Shown one piece after another: positions 1-6,142 of a stretch of DNA of 10,329 bases; position 1 is the first letter of the stretch; each line of letters begins with the position of its first letter. The translations under genes and the position numbers were made by a program. Below the pieces are notes generated by a model. It did no database searches and was not told the origin of the DNA. It saw nothing but the letters and a program-made list of their open reading frames with translations. The stretch is from CAYMLL01 sp964390645. Its GTDB lineage: Bacteria; Planctomycetota; UBA8108. The DNA lies in contig CAYMLL010000278.1 in the NCBI GenBank assembly GCA_964390645.1, forward strand, positions 1 through 10,329. The letters run 5' to 3'.

Positions 1-1116
1 GACGTGCGCCCGTACGGCGGCGAGATCCGCCGCCGGGAGCGCGCGACGACGTACGCTGAGAAAGAGCAGGTCGGCGTCCTCGAGCGCCTCGCGCAGACCG
101 GGGATGAAGTTGCGCCCGGGGCCGCTGTTCGCCTTGCCGCGCACGATCGTCACGTCGAGACCCAGGCGCGACTCGAGCGAGTCGACCACGAATCGCGGCA
201 GTGTCTCCCACGTCTGGTACTCGCGCTCGGCAACAGCGATGACCACCTTCGGTCGCACATCGCGCGGAAAGCGAAAGGCCTCGCCACCGAGCACATCGGC
301 GCTCGTTATCGTCGGACAGACGAACTTCTCGATGTGCTCGACGATGAGGTCGGTGCCGCGGAAGTGATCGACGCGAGGCCAGGCCTCAGGGTTGTACATC
401 GTGTCGGTCAGGTCGCGCACGAGAACGACATTCTTGCCGTAGCGCGACAGGTTGCGCAGACCGAAGGGGCGACCGAGAACACACATGTTGGTGTGCACAC
501 CGACGACGAAGACGTTGTCGATGCCGCGCTGCGCGAAGACGCTCCAGATCTCCTCTCCGCTGTCGGAGATCACGTCACTCGGTCCCTCGTCGATACCGAT
601 GAGCTCGGTCTGCTTCGTCCACGGTCCGCCACCCTGGCAGCGCGGATCGCAGTCACAGCCACCGTCCGACTGGTCGACCGGATAGACGCCACCGGACTCC
701 TCCGGAATCGAGTGGCACCACCTGGCGATCAGAGGAGGCAGGCTCTTCGCCTTCGGTGTCTCCTGCGCACGCTTGCGTGAGGGGTGTCCCGTGTACGTCT
801 TCATGCACCCGGATGGTGCGTGGACGATCGTCGAGCCGAGCCGGCGCGCCTCGCGAACGAACGCGTCGATGCGCGGGGCGACCTCGGCGCCCCGCCGGGT
901 AGCCCCCTTGCACCAGTGCTCGTTCCACATGTCACAGACGACGACCGCAGACTTTCTCGCGTCCCACTTCTCACGCACTTCGCGAACAGCGGTGCCGGAA
1001 GCCGCCCCCTTGCCGCGAGTGCGCGAGCGCTTGACGACATCGAAGCTGCCCTGCGCCACCACCGATGCAGGGATCACGAGACAGCAGAGAATCTTCGGAA
1101 AGGCCACGGTACGCAT
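1..1116 (-). CDS. Secreted isochorismatase-fold cysteine hydrolase fused to a ThuA-like domain (3' end outside window)
   Basis: The ATG is at 1116-1114 on the minus strand and the frame stays open for 372 codons to the left edge. Residues 1-22 form a signal peptide (hydrophobic run LCCLVIPASVVA, likely cut before Q22), so the enzyme is probably exported. Residues 53-275 match isochorismatase-like hydrolases. The Asp-Lys-Cys triad is readable as D62 in VVVCDMW, K168 in WTKQ and C212 in GVHTNMCVLGR, followed by GKNVVLVRDLTDTMYNP. A Cys-rich stretch lies just before the Lys (C134, C154, C156, C160). From about residue 288 a second domain begins (PKVVIAVAEREYQTWETLP, then LEDADLLFLSVRRRALP). It resembles ThuA-like, glutamine-amidotransferase-fold domains and runs off the edge. 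The substrate is unknown. The leader has only a weak GGGA Shine-Dalgarno candidate. The hydrolase fold is secure; the ThuA assignment rests on about 85 residues. Confidence 0.88.
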   Translation of the reverse strand, partial: MRTVAFPKILCCLVIPASVVAQGSFDVVKRSRTRGKGAASGTAVREVREKWDARKSAVVVCDMWNEHWCKGATRRGAEVAPRIDAFVREARRLGSTIVHAPSGCMKTYTGHPSRKRAQETPKAKSLPPLIARWCHSIPEESGGVYPVDQSDGGCDCDPRCQGGGPWTKQTELIGIDEGPSDVISDSGEEIWSVFAQRGIDNVFVVGVHTNMCVLGRPFGLRNLSRYGKNVVLVRDLTDTMYNPEAWPRVDHFRGTDLIVEHIEKFVCPTITSADVLGGEAFRFPRDVRPKVVIAVAEREYQTWETLPRFVVDSLESRLGLDVTIVRGKANSGPGRNFIPGLREALEDADLLFLSVRRRALPAADLAAVRAHV

Positions 1117-1118
1117 GG

Positions 1119-1144
1119 TGTCGTTCCCGGTTGTCGTTCCCGGT
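1119..1144. repeat. Perfect 13-bp tandem duplication in the leader of the hydrolase gene
   Basis: On the plus strand TGTCGTTCCCGGT occurs twice back to back (1119-1131 and 1132-1144). Read in the direction of the minus-strand gene it is ACCGGGAACGACA twice, ending 2 nt before the ATG. Each copy holds a GGGA that could act as a weak Shine-Dalgarno core, so the duplication doubles the candidate ribosome-binding site. A function is not shown. It could be a recent slippage event or an operator. Confidence 0.8.
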
Positions 1145-1223
1145 AGTTCCTGGATGCCACGCCGCGGTCCCGTGAGAGCCGTGTCGTACTGCGTGGTCCG
1201 CCGGCCGGTGAGCTCGATGGTGC

Positions 1224-1253
1224 TTGAAGAAGCCTCGGATATCCACCTACAAT
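1224..1253 (+). promoter_or_regulatory. Putative sigma70-type promoter for the 1365 gene
   Basis: TTGAAG (1224-1229) and TACAAT (1248-1253) are separated by 18 bp and match the consensus at 4 of 6 and 5 of 6 positions. They face the plus-strand gene and would give a start near 1260 and a leader of about 105 nt. This is the best promoter candidate in the 248-bp divergent region. No equally good promoter was found for the minus-strand gene. Promoter consensus in this lineage is uncertain. Confidence 0.45.
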
Positions 1254-1349
1254 GGCGGCGGTCGACAACGAGAGTTCTCTGGGTAGAGGAATCGCCGATC
1301 GCCGCCGGCGCTTCGAACGCTGGCCTGTCGGTGTCAGGAACGAGTCAAG

Positions 1350-1356
1350 AAGGGAG
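1350..1356 (+). promoter_or_regulatory. Ribosome binding site for the 1365 gene
   Basis: AAGGGAG lies 8 nt upstream of the ATG at 1365, a near-ideal Shine-Dalgarno spacing. It supports this start, which is also the start that yields a complete signal peptide. Confidence 0.75.
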
Positions 1357-1364
1357 TCAGTGCC

Positions 1365-4181
1365 ATGTCGGCAAGATCGACGTGTGTCCGATTGACGACG
1401 GTCTCCGTGCTCACCCTGGGTGCCGCAATTCTCGGCCCGGCGCAGGACTCCTGGCGCGAGCCGGAAGACGGATGGGCCTACGCCTACGAGGCAAGCCAGG
1501 GGGAAGGCGACGACGGCGGCGACGGCACCGGTTTCACGTCACTCGACGGCACCTGGAGCCATGACAACGGGTCGGACCAGTGGGACGGCAGCGACTTCGC
1601 CGGCGGGGCTCCTGGAGGAGTCGAGATCCTCGAGGGGGAGGAGAGCGAGTCTTTCCTGCGCCTGCAAGACCCGGGCGACCCACGCAGCGAAGCCTTCCCT
1701 GACCCCGGCAGCAATCGCAAGCTGTATTTCGGCCACGACATCACGGCCGAGGGCGCGAGCGGGACGATCCTCGACGACGGGGTGACGCTGAACTTCCGGG
1801 TCCGTGTTCCGACCGGCGATGGCGATGAGGATCCGATCGACGATCTGACGGGTGGCCTTCCGTACCCCGAGACCGGTGACGGCTACGGACTCCACAACGG
1901 CGGCAAGGGAAGCATCGGCATCAAGCAGGCGGGCGGCGGGCTCGTATCGTTCGCGCTGACCACGGTCGACGACGTCACCGGCGAGGCGCTGATCTTCAAC
2001 GGCGAGACGAACGTCGACGGGGATCCGAACGCGATCCCGCTCGATCCGCTCGAGTGGAACGAGTTCTGGGTGACGATCGAGGCCGACATCGACGCCATCG
2101 GGTTCGGCACCCACCTCGTCACCGTCTACATGAACGGCGAAACCGACCCCCTCGACTCGTTTCCGGTCGCCACGGGGAACGGCAGCGACTTCGGCGGAAT
2201 CAGCTACCTCGCGATCGGGCTCGGCGCGACGCCGTTCTCCGGCGCGCTCGACGTCGACTTTTTCCGCTGGGCGCCGGAGGTTCTCGAGCCTGACAATGCA
2301 TGCGAAGGGCCACGCGCCGCCGCGACGCGCACGATCGACCGACCGAACCACTTCCCCGGAGACCGGCTGACCGTGACGATCGCGGTCACCGGTGTCGCCG
2401 CATCCACGCGCATCAGCGACACCTTCCCCGAAGGCTTCGCGATCGACAACGCCAACGGCGGCGCCGTCAACGGACGGACGATCGACTTCACGCTCGAGGC
2501 CGATGGGGACGTCAGCTACACGGTACTCGCGAACGATGACCCGGGCGACTGCGCCGCGGCGGCCTTCAGCGGCGAGGCGGTGCTGACGAACGGCTGTCCG
2601 GTGGCCATCGAGGGTGACAGCGCCGTCACCAACGCCACGAACGGCGTCAACGTCGAGCGCACGATCGACCCCGAGATTCACGGCCCCGGTGACATCATCA
2701 CCGTGACGCTGGCGATCACCGGCATCGTCAGCGAGACGACGATCACCGAGACGCTGAGCTCCGGTGTCTCAGGCGAGGAGGCGGCCGGCGGGGCGGCCGA
2801 GGGCAACACGATCACCTTCACGGCCAACGCCGACGGCGAGATCGTCTACGAGCTGCTGGCAGGATCCGCTGCCGCCGACTGCTTGCCGGGCGGCTCGATC
2901 ACCGGGGTCATCGCTCCGGTAGGCGGCTGTGAGTCGGCAGTCGGCGGCAGCGAAAGCCTGCGGTGCGACGGCAGCCTCGTGGCCTGCGAGCCCGCCGACG
3001 ACGCCGTCGAGGCGGAGTACGTCGTCGGCTTCCAGTTCGGCCTGCTGCCGAGCACCGGACTGTCCTGCGAGAGCGAGTCCGGCGAGGCTTATATCATGGT
3101 CGAGCAGACCAGCCCCTTCGACGTCGAGTACGACCTCGACCGTGGCTGGGGCTTCGAGGTCCTCGACCCGGGCAACGGCGGCCGTGGCGGCTGGGCGCAG
3201 TTCGGTCCCTTCGACGACTCGCCCAACAACCGCAACCGCTTCGTCTCGGATTGTCCCGAGGAGATCTACGACTCCTTCATCGGCTTCAAGAACTTCTCGG
3301 TGCCGTGCAATGCCAACACCGTCGGTGGTCCCGGCGAGCCTAACTTCGACGATCCTTGCGAGGAAGGCGGCATCGATCCGGAGGGCGGCGTCTTCCGTAT
3401 CGATCTCGAGGAGGAAGGCTGCTACCGCTTCGTCGCGATCATCGGCGACTCCGACAACCCGCACGCGCACCGCGTGCTCGTCGAGGACGGCGGCGAAGGC
3501 GCCCCGGTCGACATCGGCCCGAACTTCGTGACGCTCGTCAACAACTTCGATCAGAACCAGGAAGAGTCCGGCCAGGTGAAGCCCGACTGTCTCGGCTGCG
3601 GCGTCTTCGCGCGCGTCGGCTTCGACGACAAGTTGCCGCCCGCCGGCGACGGTATCGAGCCGGACCCGCAGTTCGTCAACATGGACGAGGACGGCCTGCC
3701 GACGGGCGCCTGCCCGAGCAGTCCCATCCTCGAGGTCTCCGAGGGCTACGTGCGCGTACACCTCCTGCAGGGCAATGCCAACGTCGGCCCCGGAAGCAAG
3801 AACAACGGCACCGCAGTCGACGCAAACGGCGGCGATATCGTCCTCTTCGAGGTCTGGCGTCTCGATGACTGCCCGGGCGGCAAAGAACCGGGTCCGCTCT
3901 TCCGCCGCGGCGACAGCGACACGAACGGCCGCCTCGAGCTGACCGACTCCGTCTTCGTTCTGAACTTCCTGTTCCTGGGCGGACCTGCGCCGACGTGCTC
4001 GGAGTCGGCCGACACCGACGACAACGGACGTGTCGAGCTGACCGACGGCGTCTTCGGCCTCAACTTCCTGTTCCTGGGCGGACCGCCGCCCCCGGCCCCG
4101 GGTCACGAGAGCTGCGGCGAGGATCCCGCGGACTCGATCGCGGCTCTCGGCTGCGAGACGAACAACAGCTGTCCGAACTGA
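1365..4181 (+). CDS. Exported modular protein: lectin-like domain, two DUF11-like repeats, unassigned beta-rich region, C-terminal dockerin-like tag
   Basis: This is a complete gene of 938 residues with a strong ribosome binding site. Residues 1-26 are a signal peptide (VSVLTLGAAILGPAQ core). Residues about 27-312 look like a concanavalin/LamG-type beta-sandwich, for example LEWNEFWVTIEADID, VTVYMNGE and ALDVDFFRWAP. Residues 321-430 and 431-540 are two tandem DUF11-like repeats, each opening with RTID, then PGD and TVT-A-TG, with Cys near the end. Residues about 541-842 are rich in Gly, Asp and aromatics (GWGFEVLDPGNGG, HAHRVLVEDGG, FARVGFDDKLPP). I do not assign this part to a family; a malectin-like or carbohydrate-binding fold is possible. 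Residues about 846-918 form a two-loop dockerin-like tag. No catalytic motif is visible, so a surface, adhesion or carbohydrate-binding role is inferred. The protein is strongly acidic. The TGA is at 4179-4181. Confidence 0.9.
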   Translation: MSARSTCVRLTTVSVLTLGAAILGPAQDSWREPEDGWAYAYEASQGEGDDGGDGTGFTSLDGTWSHDNGSDQWDGSDFAGGAPGGVEILEGEESESFLRLQDPGDPRSEAFPDPGSNRKLYFGHDITAEGASGTILDDGVTLNFRVRVPTGDGDEDPIDDLTGGLPYPETGDGYGLHNGGKGSIGIKQAGGGLVSFALTTVDDVTGEALIFNGETNVDGDPNAIPLDPLEWNEFWVTIEADIDAIGFGTHLVTVYMNGETDPLDSFPVATGNGSDFGGISYLAIGLGATPFSGALDVDFFRWAPEVLEPDNACEGPRAAATRTIDRPNHFPGDRLTVTIAVTGVAASTRISDTFPEGFAIDNANGGAVNGRTIDFTLEADGDVSYTVLANDDPGDCAAAAFSGEAVLTNGCPVAIEGDSAVTNATNGVNVERTIDPEIHGPGDIITVTLAITGIVSETTITETLSSGVSGEEAAGGAAEGNTITFTANADGEIVYELLAGSAAADCLPGGSITGVIAPVGGCESAVGGSESLRCDGSLVACEPADDAVEAEYVVGFQFGLLPSTGLSCESESGEAYIMVEQTSPFDVEYDLDRGWGFEVLDPGNGGRGGWAQFGPFDDSPNNRNRFVSDCPEEIYDSFIGFKNFSVPCNANTVGGPGEPNFDDPCEEGGIDPEGGVFRIDLEEEGCYRFVAIIGDSDNPHAHRVLVEDGGEGAPVDIGPNFVTLVNNFDQNQEESGQVKPDCLGCGVFARVGFDDKLPPAGDGIEPDPQFVNMDEDGLPTGACPSSPILEVSEGYVRVHLLQGNANVGPGSKNNGTAVDANGGDIVLFEVWRLDDCPGGKEPGPLFRRGDSDTNGRLELTDSVFVLNFLFLGGPAPTCSESADTDDNGRVELTDGVFGLNFLFLGGPPPPAPGHESCGEDPADSIAALGCETNNSCPN
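2325..2984 (+). repeat. Two 330-bp tandem units encoding DUF11-like domains
   Basis: Unit 1 begins at 2325 and unit 2 at 2655. The shared RTID codons sit at 2328 and 2658, exactly 330 bp (110 residues) apart. Shared positions include RTID, H-x-PGD, TVT-A-TG, T-I followed by an acidic/Gly segment, and Y-x-LA before a Cys. Two or three Cys per unit (GDC and NGC in the first; ADC, GGC and LRC in the second) could form disulfides in an exported protein. The units are well diverged in sequence, so this is an old protein-domain duplication. Confidence 0.7.
3912..4100 (+). repeat. Paired dockerin-like calcium loops with FLFLGGP motif
   Basis: Two 12-residue EF-hand-like loops, DSDTNGRLELTD (3912-3947) and DTDDNGRVELTD (4011-4046), lie 99 bp apart. 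Each is followed by a near-identical helix/loop ending in NFLFLGGP-x-P. Asp/Asn/Gly at loop positions 1, 3, 5 and 6 and Asp at 12 fit calcium binding. The DNA of the units is also very similar. Known type I dockerins have two such loops. No cohesin partner is visible in this window, so the tag may serve sorting or anchoring and not cellulosome docking. Confidence 0.8.
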
Positions 4182-4331
4182 TGCTCGGCGGCGGCCTGTC
4201 GACACGGCCGGCAGCCGACCGGCGTTCCGGGTGAGGGGGCCCCGGCTCCGATGTGGAGCTGAGGCCTTCTCGCCTGTACTCTGGAGGCTCCGCAGCCAGC
4301 GTCGAAAAATCCGGAGAGAGTCGTCAGCGCG
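4182..4331 (+). other. Spacer between the two plus-strand genes
   Basis: This 150-bp gap holds a 5-bp GCCGG/CCGGC hairpin (4207-4223), a GGGGCCCC palindrome and a GCTCC/GGAGC hairpin with a 5-nt loop (4245-4259). None is followed by a T run, so a rho-independent terminator is not supported. No convincing -35/-10 pair was found. Read-through from the upstream gene is possible. Confidence 0.4.
4313..4318 (+). promoter_or_regulatory. Probable ribosome binding site for the CotH-family gene
   Basis: GGAGAG lies 13 nt before the ATG at 4332, longer than ideal. The following ATG at 4335 is farther still, so 4332 is preferred. Both starts give the same signal peptide. Confidence 0.45.
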
Positions 4332-6006
4332 ATGATGATCAAGCTTGCGCCACAATCTCTGTTCGTCGGCTTGATCGTTCTCGGCTTCGGAGCCGGGGGG
4401 CTCGAGGCCGACCCGATCACCTACGTCGATCGCGGCTCGCCGTGGCGCTACTTCCGCGGCCTCCAGGCAGCATCGTCCCCCGACGCCGGCGGCTGGCGCG
4501 AGCCGGATTTCGACGACAACTCCTGGGCCGTCGGTGAGGCGCCTTTCGGATACGGCGACGGCCCTTTCCGCACGGATCTCTCGACGCTCGATCCGCCGAT
4601 GCGGAACAACTACCTGACGCTCTTCCTGCGTCAGAGCTTCGAACTGTCGAACCCGTCAGCCGTGGTCGCCTTCGAGGCCGCGATCAACTACGACGACGGC
4701 TTCGCGATATGGATCAACGATGTGCTCGTGCTCCGGGAGAACGCTCCGGACGGCTTCGCCCACGACGCCGCGGCGCCCGGCAATCACGAGTCCGGCACCT
4801 ATGATATCTTTGATCTTCCGGATCCCGACGGTTACCTGCGCGCCGGGAGCAACGTCATCGCCGTGCAGGTCTTCAACACTTCGATCACCTCGAGCGACCT
4901 GCACTTCGACATCGAGCTCGTCGCCCCGATCGGTGTCGACGCGTCCCCACCGACCATCGAGTCGCTGGTACCCGGGATCGGGTCGCGCGTCCGCTCCCTG
5001 ACGTCGATCGAGGTGACCTTCGACGAGGCGGTGGTCGGTGTCGACGCATCCGACCTCCGCATCAACGGCAATCCGTCGGCCGGGCTCACCGGCAGCGCCG
5101 ACGGTCCGTGGGTCTTCTCGTTCCCGGAGCCCCCCGATGGAGATGTCGCTGTCGCGTGGGCCACCGACCCCGGCATCGAAGATCTTGCGCCGACCCCGAA
5201 CGCTTTCGAGCCGGGAGCGCCGTGGACCTACGACCTCGACCCGAATGCTCCGCTCGGGATGATCGTCATCAACGAGCTCCTCGCGTCCAACCAGGGCGGG
5301 CTCACCGACGAGGACGGCGATTCGAGCGACTGGTTCGAGCTCCTCAACATCGGCGCCGAGACCGTCAACATCGGCGGCTGGTCGGTGACGGACGACCGCG
5401 ACGAGCCCGGGAAGTTCGTGCTGCCGGCGAGAAGTCTGGCTCCGAACGAACACCTCGTCATCTTCGCTTCAGGCAAGGACCGGCGACCGGGATCCGGTGA
5501 GATACACGCCAGCTTCCAGCTCAACACCGCCTCCGAGCACCTCGGCCTCTACTCCAACGAGTCGCCGCGGCAGGCGGTCTCCGGGCTGGAGCCGACCTAC
5601 CCTCCTCAACGCACGAACGTGGCCTACGGTCGCGCCGGAGCGGGTCAGTACGCGTATCTCGTGACGCCGACACCGGGGTCGCCGAACTCCGGATCACAGA
5701 CCGTCGCCGGGTTCGTCACCGAGCCGGTCTTCAGCCACGAAAGAGGCTACTACGACCGGTCCTTCGACCTGGCTCTGAGCTCGGCGACGCCCGATGTCGT
5801 CATCTACTACACGACCGACGGCAGCCGGCCGACCGACTCGACCGGGACGCGCTACAACAACCCCGTCCGGATCGCCGGCAGTTCGACACGCGCGGTCCGC
5901 ACGATCCGCGCGGTCGCTTACAGGGACGGCTTCCTGCCGTCCCACCAGGACGAGGGCGCCTACCGCATCGCCCAGCGTGTGCGGACACCCCCCCGCCACC
6001 CCCCCC
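4332..6006 (+). CDS. Giant secreted CotH-family protein, N-terminal part up to the assembly gap
   Basis: This is the first 558 codons of the gene that continues after the gap in another frame. Residues 1-26 are a signal peptide ending in LEA. Residues about 31-198 are a galactose-binding-like beta-sandwich (WRYFRG, FDDNSWAVGEAPFGYGDG, YDDGFAIWINDV, then SNVIAVQVFNTS), typical at the N-terminus of planctomycete CotH proteins. Residues about 206-305 look like an SbsA-type Ig domain (Big_5: PPTIESLVPGIGSRV, VTFDEAV). Residues about 310-457 are a lamin-tail domain (VINELLASN, DWFELLN, GGWSVTDD, LAPNEHLVIFASG, TPTPGSPN). Residues about 461-547 are a CHB_HEX-like domain (VIYYTTDGSRP, TIRAVAYRDGF). 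Bases after about 5945 are unreliable, so the last 20 residues should not be trusted. A reading that simply crosses the N run and ends at 6482 is an artefact. Confidence 0.85.
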
Positions 6007-6142
6007 NNNNNNNNNNGTGGCACCCCGGGGGGCCGCTCTATGGGCGGGGGGGCTTCCTGGGCGGGCTGCGTGCCGTCCCACGTGGTCACGAGCTCCTACC
6101 TGTTCGCCGAGCGTGTGCTGACACAGCCGAGCAACCCGACCG
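5881..6142 (+). repeat. Artefactual 126-nt duplication flanking the gap
   Basis: Bases 5881-6006 and 6017-6142 align at a fixed offset of 136 with no indels, about 85 of 126 identical by hand count. The alignment is codon-in-phase: the shared CCGTCCCAC is at 5937-5945 and 6073-6081. From 5988 to 6006 every mismatch has C in the left copy. From 6017 to about 6072 mismatches in the right copy are mostly G, with C next. The left copy reads well before 5945 and the right copy reads well after 6073. This pattern fits two overlapping contig tips with corrupted bases, not a biological repeat. Confidence 0.75.
6007..6016. other. Assembly gap (10 N)
   Basis: Ten N bases interrupt the CotH-family gene. 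They are flanked by runs of C on the left (5988-5994, 5999-6006) and of G on the right (6027-6032, 6046-6052). The coding frame shifts by one between the two sides. The true gap length is unknown and, from the duplicated flanks, probably negative. Confidence 0.95.

Noticed and set aside
4..780. Plus-strand open frame of 258 codons at the left end
   Set aside because: The opposite strand encodes a recognisable isochorismatase-fold/ThuA-like protein with catalytic residues; the plus-strand product matches nothing.
1539..2681. Antisense open frame of 380 codons on the minus strand
   Set aside because: Low-complexity Arg/Val/Asp-rich product opposite the lectin-like and DUF11-like domains; no sign of a real gene.
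4207..4259. Hairpins in the 4182-4331 spacer as a rho-independent terminator
   Set aside because: Stems are only 5 bp and no T run follows either of them.
2769..4355. Long antisense open frame of 528 codons on the minus strand
   Set aside because: It lies opposite the well-supported 1365-4181 gene and has no recognisable domain. Such frames arise in GC-rich genes with strong third-position GC bias.
5983..6057. Inverted C-run/G-run pair around the gap (GGACACCCCCCCGCC with GGCGGGGGGGCTTCC), possible hairpin or G-quadruplex
   Set aside because: The runs lie inside the corrupted tips of the duplicated flank, where mismatches are biased to C and G, so they are more likely erroneous bases than a real structure.
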